DNA of 64,000 bases from Tricholoma matsutake (Eukaryota > Basidiomycota > Agaricomycetes > Agaricales > Tricholomataceae), in contig AP026548.1 of assembly GCA_026075535.2 (NCBI GenBank), positions 9,734,001 through 9,798,000 on the forward strand, written 5' to 3'. A model generated the notes under the pieces. The model did no database searches. It was not told where the DNA came from and saw nothing but the letters and a program-made list of their open reading frames with translations. Positions within the stretch are counted from its first letter, which is position 1. Every line of letters begins with the position of its first letter. Below are positions 10,960 to 21,601 of the stretch, in pieces. The translations under genes were made by a program, and so were the position numbers.

Positions 10960-12121
10960 GGATTTTCTTGGTGTGTTTCAGGTTTCCCTTGGGCTCCCAG
11001 GAGTTCTCCGAGGTCGGGTATCCGACCCACTTCACTAAGAAGTGCATGGTCCTTCCTTTCTTTTTATGTCCGATGATCGCTTCCACTTCGTACTCTGATT
11101 CACCTTCTATTAGGTCCGGCGGAGGTTCTGGGAAGTTTGGACCATGCATCTCGGTTTCTTTATATGGGGTGAGGAGTGCCGCATGGAATACCGGGTGTAT
11201 TTTCCATTGGTTTGGTAGCTTCAATCGGTAGGAGAGGGGGCTTAGAACCTTCTCGATGGAGAATGGTCCTTCTCTTTTGGGTGCGAGTTTCTTTGTCGCA
11301 TGCGTCATTTTGAGGTTTTTTGCTTCTAGCCACACCCTGTCTCCTTCTTTGAATGGCGTGAAGTGCTGTGTAGTTCTTTCTGCCATCAGCTGTCTGGCCA
11401 ACTCATGAGTTGCCTTTGCTTCATCTCAGGCTCATTGCAACGCGACTATTCGTTTCTCTATAGCCGGTATGTTTGTTTTCAGGTATGGGAGTGGGATCGC
11501 CTTTGGTTCATAGCCCATCATCAGGTAGAACGGGGAGCTTTTCTGGGTGGAGTGCATCCTTTGGTTGTGCGTGAACTCTGCTGTTGGAAGGAAGTGCTTC
11601 CATTTCTCTTGGTTGTTCGAGCAGAAGATCCGCAGGTAGACTTCTACTTCCTGATTCACCCGTTCTGTTTCTCCATTGGTCTGGGGGTGGTATGCCGTAC
11701 TCATTGCCAGCTTGATTCCGAGCAATCTTCCTAATTCTTGGAATAGCTGTGAGGCGAATCTGGGGTCCCTGTCCGATATTATCTTGTCTGGAAGGCCAAA
11801 CCATTTGTAGACGTAATCCAGATAGAGGGTCGCTGCTCCCAGTGCATTGATTGTTTTCTTGCAAGGGATGAAAATTACCCCCTTCATAAGCCCATGGTCT
11901 ACCACGACCATCAGCGCATCATAACCATCGGACTCCAGTAGGTCAGTTATGAAATCAGTCGTCACCATTGCAAATGGCCTTGTCGCTTCAGATTTGATTG
12001 GTTGTAGGGGCGGTGTTGTCGGGTGGGTGTTGACTTTCATCTGCTGGCATGTAGCGCATCTGGCGATGTAGTTCTTGATGTACATCATCATTCCTGGCCA
12101 CCAGTAGTCCCTTCTAACCAT
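10940..12121 (-). pseudogene. Integrase and chromodomain of element A
   Basis: Residues from 12121 show RDYWWPGMMMYIKNYIARCATC (end of the HHCC zinc domain), then the catalytic core with TTDFITDL (Asp 1), IISDRDPRFASQ (Asp 2) and HPQTNGETERVNQEVE (Glu). The Asp-Asp-Glu triad is intact. After a stop near 11.43 kb, the second ORF (10940-11401) carries the GPF/Y-like module (PKREGPFSIEKV) and a chromodomain ending VEAIIGHKKKGRTMHFLVKWVGYP and SWEP. Chromodomains direct such integrases to marked chromatin. The HHCC domain begins upstream at about 12.2 kb, separated by a stop. Confidence 0.85.
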
Positions 12122-12226
12122 TTCAGTAGTCTGCCATTGTCCTGGGTGTCCGCTGGTTACCCCTTCGTGGTATTTCTGTACCAGCTTCTTTTGTATGTCC
12201 CTGCTGTCAGGGATGTAGCATCGATT

Positions 12227-13720
12227 TCAGAAGAATAGGAGGCCGTCCTCGATCTTCCAGTCTTCTAACGCTGACTTTATCGGCAGTGCTCCTTTGGTCT
12301 TTAGCGCCTCAATCGTGCTCTTCACCAGGTCGTCTTTCATGATGCTCCCTCCAAGGAGGTCATGTAGTTCAGTGTCAATGAATTTTATGAATACCGTCTC
12401 TGGTAACATCGTGATATCTTCATTGTCGTTGTCTTCTTCCGGTACGTGGTTGGCCCTTCGTGATAAAGCATCACTTTGCACCATTTGAGATCCGGGCATG
12501 TGAACAAGCTGTAATTCGAATTCTGACAAGAATAAGCTCCATCTTGCCTGTCTCCTGTTTAGTTTCTGTGCCATTCGGAAATATGTCAGGTTCTTGTGAT
12601 CTGAGAGAATTATTACCTGGTGATCTGAACCCATCAGGTAGTGCCTCCAGGTTTCTAGCGATTGTACTATCGTGAGTAGTTCCCTGTCATAGATTTCGTA
12701 GTTTCATTCCATTGGTGTTAGTGCATGTGATATATATCCACATGGGTGCCAATCTCCATTCATGTCTTTTTGTCTCAGCACTCCTCCTGTTGCGTGTTTT
12801 GAGGCGTCTGATTCAATTGTGAATGGTCTTGTTGGATCTGGCATCAGCAGTACCGGTGCTTCTGCAAATTTCCTTTTCAGCATCTGAAAGGCTTTTTCGC
12901 ATTCGGTTGTCCAGTCAAACATCTTGTTTTTCTTTGTTAGTTCATTAAGCGGTCTGCTTGTCTCCACGAAATGTCTGATGAATTTCCTGTAGAAATTCCC
13001 AAACCCTAGGAAGGATCTGACTGCCTTCACATTAGTCGGGGTAGGCCAATCCTGTATACCTGCCAGTTTCATGTCGTCCATGGCAATTTCATTGGGTCGG
13101 ATGATTAGACCCAAGAATTCCACTTCGTGGACGTCAAACTTGCACTTCTCTGGCTTCAGGTATACGTTGTTTTCTGCCAGTCTTTTCAGTACTCTTTTTG
13201 TCCTTTCCTGGTGTTCATCCTGATCCTTAGAGAATATCAGGATGTTGTCCATGTAGATGACGAGCCATCCTTCTCCGATCATGTCGTGGAATATCTCGTT
13301 CATCATTGCCTGGAAGGTCGCCGGTGAGTTGCATAATCCAAAGAACATCACCGTTGGTTCGAACAGCCCCCGATTTGTCTTGAAGGCTGCCTTCCATTGA
13401 TCTCTGTCTTTGATTCTGACATTGTGATATCCCCATTGGATGTCCAATTTTGTAAACTATTTTGCCCCTCTTAGTTTGTCCAACAGGTCCCCTACCAGTG
13501 GCAGCGGGTAGGTGTTCTTGATCGTTCCGTTATTCAAGTACCTGTAATATTGGCAAGGTTGTAGCGTGTCCGAGTCCTTCTTCGCAATGAAGAAGAATGG
13601 TGATGCCATGGGCGATTTCGATGGTCGGATGTATCCTTTCTGCAGGCTTTTGTTGAGAAACTTGTCGAGTTTCTTTTGTTCTGCTGGTGACAGTGGGTAT
13701 ACCTTGCAATCCTTTGCCAT
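12227..13720 (-). pseudogene. Reverse transcriptase-RNase H of element A
   Basis: ORF 13457-13720 carries the RT fingers ([22 protein letters not shown]) and ends in a TAG where Trp-Phe-Thr-Lys-Leu-Asp is expected. ORF 12704-13447 carries LDIQWGYHN (catalytic Asp), FGLCNSPATFQ, then IYMDNILIFS: the YMDD box reads YMDN, so one catalytic Asp is replaced. The thumb (LKPEKCKFDVHEVEFLG) and RNase H (IESDASKHATGG) follow. A stop replaces a Trp in ALTPME-stop-NYE, and ORF 12227-12634 completes RNase H ([18 protein letters not shown]) and the connection to integrase. Confidence 0.85.
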
Positions 13721-13933
13721 AAAGTCCGATTTGAGGTCTATCGCATGATCCCAGGATCTTGGTTCTGGGAATCTTTCCGATGCTTCCTTCTCAAATATCC
13801 GTCGGTACTCTTTGTATTGCTCTGGGAGCAGTTCATCCAGGGTCTTCTGTTACAGGTCTCCTTCCTTTTGATGCGCCAGGTGCTGTGAGACCAATGTCTT
13901 TGCCCTAATCCAGACATTCTGCCCATAGACATA

Positions 13934-14530
13934 TCACGGTGTTCCTTTTGCCTTTACGAGTCGGGAGATCTTCTTCGTTGATTGGGAGTATGAGTATCTT
14001 GGCTCGTCATACTCTTCTGTCAGCGGGGTTTTCCTTGGTTCAAAAATGCCAATGATGGGTTCCCCTTGGATGTAGGCAATTAGTAGTTCATCGTCTGTGA
14101 TCACTTGCATGGGTGTCTCCTCTGGTTGTCCTGTTGTCTGTTCCGTTGCCTGTTTGTGGTTTGCCGATGCTGGGTTTTCCTTCCCACTGCTTTCTTTGTC
14201 CTGTGGCCCAATGGGCTCCGCATCCTGAAGAGTTGTAACTGCAATCTCTTCATCATTCACTTCTTCTATGGTCACCCTTCTGGTCTCAGTGGGCATTCTG
14301 TTTCTTTTTGGTTCGGTGTGGAGGGCTCCTCCCATCACCTTTGCTTTGGCGACGATTCTTCAGCATTGCTCAAGCCGTCCTTCTTTCATCGGTGTCTTTG
14401 TCTTGGAAAGGAGTCTTTCTCTTTCCCTGGCAGCTAGCCTCTTGAATTGCGCCCGTTGCTCTTCTCTCATCTTTATTTTGAGATTGATTTTTTCCTTTTC
14501 TCTGGCGACTATTCTTCAGCACCATGTCTG
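13934..14530 (-). pseudogene. Protease-RT linker of element A, Lys/Glu/Arg-rich coiled coil then acidic segment
   Basis: Between protease and RT the minus strand encodes a highly charged helical segment (REKEKINLKIKMREEQRAQ and REKERLLSKTK, with stops). An acidic part follows in ORF 13934-14338 (EEVNDEEIAVTTLQDAEPIG) and ends in a YDEPRYSYSQ motif. The same linker occurs in element B (42001-42835), so it is a family feature rather than random sequence. No enzymatic domain is visible. Confidence 0.6.
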
Positions 14531-15103
14531 TCATTCTTCTTTTGTCATGTCGAAGGGGTTCTCTTTTTTCTCGGTTCCCTTCTGGCGCCACGATAGGCAC
14601 CCTTTGTTGGGTTTCTCGGTTCGCACCCTCCCGATGAGGGTTCTTCCTTTCCCATGTGAGAGTTCTGTGTGACTCTCATTCTTCGCCCTGAACTGGAAGG
14701 TTCCGGTCCTCCAGTTGATCACAGGGTTAATCTTTCTGAGCCATGGCAGGCCCAAGATGATTGCTTCTCCTCCTAATCCTGCAATCAGGAAGGTCGTCAG
14801 GAATGTTTGCCTGTTGATCGTTAGCGGTCCCCTGGCGTATTGGGAGATTTCCCCTTTCTTGTTTGGGGTTCCATCCACATTCTTTACTTTGATGATTCTT
14901 TCCAGGGGGCGCAGTCTGAGTCCATTTTCCTCTGCGAATTCATGGCTGATGAATACTCCTCCCGCTCCTGAGTTGAGTAGGGCTTCGGTTTCAATGACTT
15001 TCCTCCCATCTGCTCCTAGCACTTTGACATCTAGATGCATAGATTGATTCTTCAAAGTGGCTAGTAGTACAGAGCTAGCGGAAAGTTCGGTGGTACCTGG
15101 CAT
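14531..15103 (-). pseudogene. Aspartic protease region of element A
   Basis: A 190-codon ORF starting MPGTTELS. The retropepsin active-site triplet Asp-Ser-Gly appears as ALLNSGAGGVFIS, so the catalytic Asp is Asn here, whereas element B keeps ALLDSGAG. A hydrophobic FLIAGLGGEAIILGLPWL motif follows, which is the flap/ILG region of Ty3/Gypsy proteases. The ORF runs on into the basic linker. Confidence 0.8.
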
Positions 15104-15192
15104 CGAGGCAGGCCACCCCTTTAAATACCCTCATCCTCTATTGTGGCGAGAGCCCTCGTCCTGTCTTCTTCATCGAGGTCCTTTATGATTGC

Positions 15193-15978
15193 TCAGATCT
15201 TTGAGTAGGCTTCTTCACCTTTCTTCTTTGGGAATGAATGGTTCTCGGTTCTTGTTTCCCCTTTCTTGTGTTTGGTTGCTCTGTGCCCAGGTTGGTGGCA
15301 CACAAAGCATAGCCCCTTCTTCATGTGTTTGACCCTCTCCTGGTCAGAGAGTCGGTTGATTTCTAGTGGGGTTTCTTTTGGTTTAGAGTTCGCAGGCTTC
15401 TTTGCCCAGCTCTCCTGTAATTTCCCAGTTATCGCTTTTGCTCTCCTCCATTGTCTGTCGTATTTGGAGGCAGCGTTGATCATCCCCTCAAGGGTTGTGG
15501 GGATCGTTTCCATGTTGAATACTCTTTCAAGGAGCTTGGGGTTTAACCCATCCATGAAGAGTTCAATCAGGACGGTATCATCATTGATCCCCACCTTCTC
15601 TTGCAGGATTCGGAATTGCACAATGTAATCCTCCAGGTCCTGTCCCTGCTTTAGTGTTTTCATTTCGGTTCTGGCTCTGCCAGCTTCATCGATCGGGGTG
15701 AACACTACTTTGAGCGCCACTTCAAAGGTTGACCATGTCCCTAGGTCTTCCTTTTCTGCCCATGTCTGTGCCCAGGGCACGGCGGTTCCTCCGTTCATAA
15801 ATGACAATGCAAAGATGATTTTCTTTTCATCTGTGTCATAGATTCCATGGTTTACTCTTAGATAGAGTTTCACTTCTTGTAAGAACTTTGCAGTTCTGGT
15901 TCGGTCCCCTGTGAAGTCGGAGGCTAATCTCCTTGTTTGATGCGGTGGGTTCGGTAGACATGTTATCGGGGATGTCAT
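15193..15978 (-). CDS. Gag of element A
   Basis: An intact 261-codon ORF from ATG 15978. The central region (EKKIIFALSFMNGG, LEDYIVQFRILQEK) matches the retrotransposon gag (capsid) fold common to fungal Gypsy elements. The C-terminal knuckle reads CFVCHQPGHRATKH, with His where the last Cys of C-x2-C-x4-H-x4-C normally stands; element B has the same substitution. It would form the virus-like particle shell and package element RNA. Separated from protease by stops around 15.1-15.2 kb. Confidence 0.85.
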   Translation of the reverse strand: MTSPITCLPNPPHQTRRLASDFTGDRTRTAKFLQEVKLYLRVNHGIYDTDEKKIIFALSFMNGGTAVPWAQTWAEKEDLGTWSTFEVALKVVFTPIDEAGRARTEMKTLKQGQDLEDYIVQFRILQEKVGINDDTVLIELFMDGLNPKLLERVFNMETIPTTLEGMINAASKYDRQWRRAKAITGKLQESWAKKPANSKPKETPLEINRLSDQERVKHMKKGLCFVCHQPGHRATKHKKGETRTENHSFPKKKGEEAYSKI

Positions 15979-16251
15979 CGTTGGATAAGGAGAATGGGTC
16001 TCATTCTGGGGTTTCTTCTTTGCTTGTCGATCTGAAGTCTTCTTCAGTGAGGTATCTTGGTTCCTCGTCTTCTGTTCGCTTCGAGAACCACCTTTGTGCT
16101 GGTTCTGAGTATCGTACTAGTTGACCTTGGTATCTATACCATGAGGTTCTTCCTGATGTCGATGCTCCTGTTGGAGGTCTGTCTGGGCTTTGTCTGAAAG
16201 ACGTTATGTCTGCACCTAGGTAGGTGGACTTTGTAGATTAGCTTGACCTTT
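15979..16251 (-). other. 5' leader of element A
   Basis: Lies between the 5' LTR and the gag ATG on the minus strand and matches 40426-40704 of element B (TCTGAAAG/CAGACAAAGCCCAGACAGACCTCC region). I do not recognise a primer-binding site complementary to a common tRNA. Confidence 0.6.
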
Positions 16252-16973
16252 TGTTAAGACTATAGGTCTTTAACTCAGCCTCGGCTTTGTGTGTTACAGT
16301 TAAAGGCTTTCCAACTGTCTCGTATCGCACTAGGAGACTTTCCTAGTGTATCGGGCTTCCTGCCTTCACTTGGGTACTTCCTCAAGTTGTCACAGCTTTC
16401 TGTACTCAGAGGCTTTCTGAGTTAGACCATCAGTTCGTGTATCACAGTTGGAGGGTTTCCAACTGTCAAGTTTGGGTTATCACAGCTAGGGGCTTCCTAA
16501 GCTGTCGAGTTCGAGTGTATCACAACTAAGGGACTTCCTTAGTTGTTGAGTGTTCTGGTTGAGTCTAAGACCGTTGGTTGAATTAGGTCAAGCTAAGGAA
16601 TACAGACAGTATTACTACAGCTTATATATGGTTTGAAGATGTCTATCGTCCAACCGGATCATAGGATCATTATCCAATATAAATAGAAAGAACAATAGAA
16701 AGACAGGCCTCATGCCTTGCATGAGGCATCCGATGCCATGGAGTGCCACGGCACAGCATGTCAGAGAACAATAGAGATAAGCCTCATGCATAGCATGAGG
16801 CGTCCGATGTCATGGACCTTGTGTAGAGGGGGTGTTGTACCATGGTGCATGTGAGAGTGGGTTCGGGTGCATGGAGTCACCATGCGTCAAGGTGTCTTCC
16901 ATTGGAAGAGAGCTGAGTCGAATAAAAAAATGAACTACCTGTACTTGCGGGTTCCTGTATACAAATCATAACA
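16252..16973 (-). repeat. 5' LTR of element A
   Basis: 722 bp on the plus strand, from TGTTAAGACTATAGG to CAAATCATAACA. Contains two perfect hairpins, GCCTCATGC-CTT-GCATGAGGC at 16707-16727 and GCCTCATGC-ATA-GCATGAGGC at 16781-16801, plus the palindrome GTGCCACGGCAC between them. The AGTTGG/CCAACTGT motif recurs several times. Related LTRs are at 39862-40425 and 23986-24641. Confidence 0.85.
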
Positions 16974-19430
16974 GGAGGTTTGGCCAGACATATTCCTGGC
17001 AGACAAGCTGCTGGGTTTTGTTTGGTCCAAAGGGGCCAGAGGGGATGTGATCGTGTTTGTACTGAAGGACCTTGAGGCAAAGATCCACAATGTCTGGAAC
17101 CTAAATCCGGTCGAAGTGGCAGAGAAGACCTGCCTTGTCTATGGTCCAGTTGGGGTCGATAGGTGTCAGAAGATGTGCGGATGAAAAGGGGTCAAGGGGT
17201 AGGGAGGTGCAGATGTTGTGGTGAAGTTTCTCAACATCCATGATTACTGCTTGTCGAAGGATGGGTGTGGTGAAATAGGTGGCACAAAGGGAAGAAGTGA
17301 GCTGTTCCTGTGTGAATACAGGTCAGAAGTTGGTTGGGTTTACGGAGGCCAAGTCGCTATTTCCCCCTTTGCAGTAGACATCCCAACGTCTCGTGAGTGC
17401 GTCTGGCTTAGCCCCTAATTCTCTGGGGCAGAAGCAGATGATGAGATTGAACTGGGAAAGGTACTCAGACCAACAGGCCTGGTGGTGGGTGAGAAACATG
17501 GTAGTGCTGAAGTACTCAAGATTTTTATGGTTGGTTACCACATCAACTGGGTTTGTGGAACCCTCGAAATACTGCCACCAGTGTTTGAAGGCTTCGAAAA
17601 TGGCCAAGAGTTCCTTATCATGGGTGTCATAATTTAGTTCAGCGGGATTGAAGGAGCGGGAATGAAAAGTGACCAGATGGATTTCTCCATCCGCAGTGTA
17701 AACTGAAAGGATAGCCGCTAGGGCGTAGTCGGAAGCGTCAGTTTTGAGTACCATCTGTGAATCAGGTACCCATTGCATTAAGATGGGGGCATGGGTGAAT
17801 TCTTGTTTGAGCTTGTCAAAAGTGTCACAGCACTTCTTGTTGAAGTCCCAGGGTGCACATTTCTGCGTCAAGTGGGTGAGTGGGATGACAATGTCTGAAT
17901 AGCTGTTAATGAAGCGGCAGTAAAAGTTGCAAAAACCTAAGAAGGATTGTATATCCTTAACTTTCCTAGGCTCGGGCCAGTCAAGCATGGTTTTGACCTT
18001 ATCCTCGGACATCCACAGTCCATCTGGTGAAAGGATGAAACCTAAATATTTGACGGTGTTTTTGTGGAACTCACATTTCTGTGGAGAGGGATAAAGTCCA
18101 TTTTCCTGGAGATGACGGAGGACTTCTTTGACGTGAGCCCCATGCTGGGACTTGTCATTGGAATAGATTAGGATGTCATCGAGGTATACAATGACACAAA
18201 CATCCAGCATGTCACTGAAGATGTCATTCATAAACCGCTGGAAAGCTGCAGGTGCATTAGTGAGTCCAAAGGGAATCACCAACCACTCAAAGGATCCATA
18301 GTGGGTGCACAAAGTAGTTTTCTACTCATCACCATCAGCGATGCGGACTAGGTGATAAGTGTGCTGCAAGTCTATCTTGGTGAATAAGCAGGCTTTGCAG
18401 GGAGAGTCAAAGAGGTCGGAAATGAGAGGAAGTGGGTAGTGGTCTTTCTTCGTAAGATGGTTAAGTCCTCGGTAGTCGACACAAAGTTGGAGACTAGCGT
18501 GCTTCTTCTTGATGAAGAGAATCGGAGCGCCATGTGGAGACTTGGATTACCGGATGAAACCTGAACAGACATTTTCGTCAATAAAGACTCGTAAGGCTTC
18601 TAGTTCAGAGGGAGAGAGAGAATACATCTGGCCCAGAGGCAGAGGAGTATTGTCTTCTGTCTCTATCTTGAGGTCGTAAGACCGATGTGGAGGAAGCGTA
18701 TCTGCCTTAGTCTTATTAAAGACATCAGCAAATTCATGATACTCGGGAGGGATATCGGAGAGGTCGGATGAGTTAGCAGATTGGGCAGAGCAGGCAGATA
18801 ACCCTTCTGGAGCGAAGGTCATCTGAAAAGCTACTGCCCCAGGAAGTTTGCTAGCACATGCATAAGCGGCAGTGTTGATGAAGGAGATGTCGGGGGGTGT
18901 AAATTTAGGAGGAATGGGGGTTTCGGAAAATGCAGAGGAGTCAAGGATTTCTACCAGAAGATTCAGGGACAAAGGTGACGTCAGGGGTGCTGGACCTCTA
19001 TGATCTGCAAAGTGGAAAGTGAGTTGGCTTGAAGACCAGTCAATCAATGGATTGTATTGCTTCAGCCAGTTATGACCAAGTATGGCAGAACAGGAAGAGT
19101 CGAGCGAGGTTACATAAAATGACAAATTGAATACTTCACCAGCAGGGAAGGTGACTGGAGGTTTGACGATCTGAGTTATGGTGGAGTTGCAAGATCCATC
19201 AAAGAGTCGTAAACTGATTGGGTTAATGGATTCCATGCTGAGTTGGTTATCCAACACAAAAGAGGAGTCAAGGAAGCAGTGGGAGGAGCCAGAGTCGATA
19301 AGGGTTCAGAAAGGGGCAGAAGAGTTGGGAAAGGTTAAAAGAACGGTTAGGGAGTCAGGGTCAGAAAGAGCAGACATGTTGAGACGAACATAGGCAGCCA
19401 AGTGGGTAAGGTCAATGCAACCCCCAGCCC
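16974..19430 (-). pseudogene. Pol of element C: protease, reverse transcriptase, RNase H, start of integrase
   Basis: Protease motif LIDSGSS lies near 19.3 kb with a TGA just before it, where copy D has CGA. ORF 18547-19257 continues through LGHNWLKQYNPLIDW and the pre-RT region. RT follows after a TAA (position of Pro in copy D): KIDLQH, a TAG for Trp in GDE(W)KTT, then ORF 17323-18312 with [18 protein letters not shown] and VYLDDILIYS (intact YLDD), the thumb LGFILSPDGLWMS, RNase H LKTDASDYAL and TNHKNLEYFS. Upstream of the break at 16974 the integrase zinc-domain region is present (HDHI, CQEYVWPNL), but the catalytic core is missing. Confidence 0.85.
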
Positions 19431-19457
19431 CAGTGGCTGTATCCTGAGGGTTGCGGA

Positions 19458-20783
19458 CTATTGTTCCGAGTCCGTAGTCTTGGGAACAACAGTGGATGCA
19501 CGTGCTTTTGCAGCTTTGGATTTTGGGCAGTTTCCTGCTATGTGCCCTTCCTCACCACAGTAGAGACAAAGTCGTTCTCTCATGCGACATTCTTGTTCCT
19601 CCCCAGTGAGCTTGCTGTCCTTCCCCAACTTATCAGAGATGGATGACTTGGGCTTGTCCTGGGAAGTGTTCTTTGTTGTGGAAGACTGCTGGTTGGAGGT
19701 GTTACCATGGCCGGAGTTTGAAGTGGCTTGGTTTGTCGATGGGGAAGGGCTTTTAGAAGAGTCCTTCCGACTAGAGTTAGCAATGTTACTGGAATTCTTT
19801 GTTTCAAAACGGGATTCATCTTCTTGCATCCAGTAGATGTCATTGCTGTCCTGCACTTTCAAGTGCAGTTCTGCAAGAGTATTGGGTTTACCACCCCAGA
19901 GAACTTCTATGCGAAGCCGGAGTGGAAGACCATGGAAATAGTGATCACGAAGTGCTGCTTCATTCCAGTTGACCCTAGAAGCTAATTCCCAGAAGTCAAC
20001 GTTATATTTCGTGATACGACCACCTTTCTTCATTGCTAAGTCAGAGAGAGCTTTTTCCATGTCTCCGACCGGGTTGTGTGGGCCGAAGTTGCTTTCCAGC
20101 TCGGCGAGGAAAGCTTCATAGTCCCACATCCAGTGTGCAGAATCTGTTGGGTCATTCAGACCAGGCTCAAACCTACTGAGAGCTGATTCCTTAAGATAAG
20201 AAAGGATGAATATGATCTTTTTCTCATCAGAGGAAAATATGTGCAGACAGTCGCAGAAATGAAGATTGCAGGAGACTAGGAAGTCTCTAAGTTTCTTTGG
20301 ATTGGCGCCGTCGAAAGTGTTGGGGTCGCGAACTTTGATTTTCTCAGTCTTGGGTGTGTTATTCTGACGAAGGGTGCAGATACTCTCCGAGAGGTTGTAA
20401 AGGACATCTATGAGCCTATCCCCTGGGTCAGGGTTTTCCCCCACAGGAGGTTGATCCTCAGGATCATTGGGATCCAAGTCACCCCCAGGGCCATCAGGAC
20501 CACTAGGGTCATCAGGTCCACCGGGGGGTCCGTCCTCTAGACCAGGATCTTCCAACCCGAAGGATTCAGGCTGGTTGATGCCCCCTACATACTCAAGGGG
20601 AGTTCTTGATTGAAAACCTTCCAGGTTGCCAGAAGGTTGCGGGGCATGGGTGGACATGAGATTGGCACTGATTGAGGGGGCTCCTGAGCTGATTTGTCGG
20701 AAGATGTTTGAGGGTCTGGAAGACACTCCAAAAGTAGTGGCGGGTCGAGGGTCGGAAAGAGTGGATCGCTGGATTGCAGACAT
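19458..20783 (-). CDS. Gag of element C
   Basis: An intact 441-codon ORF from ATG 20783. The N-terminal part is Ser/Pro-rich, then there is an acidic Pro/Gly/Asp tract (residues about 75-115). The capsid-like domain (EKKIIFILSYLKESALSRFEPGL, YEAFLAELESNFGPH, FWELASRVNWNE) is at about 145-290 and a Ser/Asn/Gln-rich linker follows. The terminal zinc knuckle CLYCGEEGHIAGNC is canonical C-x2-C-x4-H-x4-C. This is the best preserved gag in the window; its D counterpart has lost the start codon. Confidence 0.9.
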   Translation of the reverse strand: MSAIQRSTLSDPRPATTFGVSSRPSNIFRQISSGAPSISANLMSTHAPQPSGNLEGFQSRTPLEYVGGINQPESFGLEDPGLEDGPPGGPDDPSGPDGPGGDLDPNDPEDQPPVGENPDPGDRLIDVLYNLSESICTLRQNNTPKTEKIKVRDPNTFDGANPKKLRDFLVSCNLHFCDCLHIFSSDEKKIIFILSYLKESALSRFEPGLNDPTDSAHWMWDYEAFLAELESNFGPHNPVGDMEKALSDLAMKKGGRITKYNVDFWELASRVNWNEAALRDHYFHGLPLRLRIEVLWGGKPNTLAELHLKVQDSNDIYWMQEDESRFETKNSSNIANSSRKDSSKSPSPSTNQATSNSGHGNTSNQQSSTTKNTSQDKPKSSISDKLGKDSKLTGEEQECRMRERLCLYCGEEGHIAGNCPKSKAAKARASTVVPKTTDSEQ

Positions 20784-20889
20784 CCCTGGAATAGTACCGG
20801 CATGTCAGGAATTTCTTGTTGTGCACTGGCGGGTCTCAGTAGGGGTCATAGAGAGGAAATGGACGAGTGAAGTGTGAGTTTGTATATAC

Positions 20890-21596
20890 TGTTAAGAACT
20901 GATCCTGGAGGGTTCGTCGGAATCTGATTGGACACTGCGGGTGTTGTTTATGGAAGGTTGTCAGGTCATTGCAGATTTGGCGGGAGGGGAAATGAAAAGG
21001 ACTTGGCTTCAGCTTGTAAGAAGCTGCGCCCTTCACCTCGTCTGGTGTCCTAATTTCAAGTTGGAGGTTTGGAGGTAGGAGCAGGAAAGTGTGGGTAAAC
21101 ATGGAAGGAGTATGGAGGGACTTAGGTTAAGTTCAGATGAGATTAGAACTTTCAGAGAGAGACTGTAGGTCGAGTCAAATGGAGTTCAGACTCTTAGAGA
21201 ACTGAGGTTGGAGTAGAAGGAGGTTTGGATTGGCAGATTAAAGTTGAGTCTATGTCAATATACGAACTGAGGAACACAAGGTGAAACTAACTAAGCTTCA
21301 ATACTGTAGTCCGGAATAATGTGGAACAGAAACAAAGATTGCGGCAGTGTCTCAACTGCATAGATAAATTATCCAGTGGGAGCTGCACAGGAATCCATAG
21401 TCAAATTTGCAATAGAGATGGCAGCCTTGGGAAGGCAGCCATGGATGCTGTACAAGGCAGCCTGGTGCACAGCAGTGTGGGCAGTGCAAGGTGGCTGGGA
21501 ATGAAATCGGAAGGAGTAGACAAATGTCAGGTTAGACATGTGGGAAAGAGTTGGATGGAATGCGGGTTCCGATTGGGTGAGGAACAGTTCTTGACA
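20890..21596 (-). repeat. Right (5') LTR of element C
   Basis: 707 bp, TGTTAAGAACTGATCC to AGTTCTTGACA, the same length as the left LTR. The 106 bp between it and the gag ATG are the element leader. Confidence 0.9.
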
Positions 21597-21601
21597 CCAA
21601 T

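Larger units (their letters stand above)
10336..16973 (-). mobile_element. Ty3/Gypsy chromovirus-type retrotransposon, copy A (3' LTR missing)
   Basis: Minus-strand order is 5' LTR (16252-16973), gag, protease, Lys/Glu-rich linker, reverse transcriptase-RNase H, integrase, chromodomain and a downstream zinc-knuckle ORF. At the right, the LTR end ...CATAACA abuts element C sequence (GGAGGTTTGG), matching copy D at 49391. At the left there is no LTR: the zinc-knuckle ORF passes directly into element C at about 10335. The left end and part of C were therefore lost by deletion, or inserted in a rearranged form. Confidence 0.85.
9021..21596 (-). mobile_element. Ty3/Gypsy chromovirus-type LTR retrotransposon, copy C (interrupted by element A)
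   Basis: Two 707-bp LTRs (TGTTAAGA...TTCTTGACA) bound the element. The flanking 5-mers are CTAAT at 9016-9020 and CCAAT at 21597-21601; the left copy differs by one C to T change. Gag-pol lies on the minus strand, and an extra gene lies on the plus strand between integrase and the 3' (left) LTR. Element A lies within it at 10336-16973. Relative to copy D, about 0.95 kb of C (the D 48.44-49.39 kb region) is missing at that point. The LTRs differ by roughly 5% by eye, mostly transitions. Confidence 0.9.

Noticed and set aside
10791..11231. 146-codon plus-strand ORF
   Set aside because: Exactly antisense to the chromodomain/integrase end of element A, no motif of its own.
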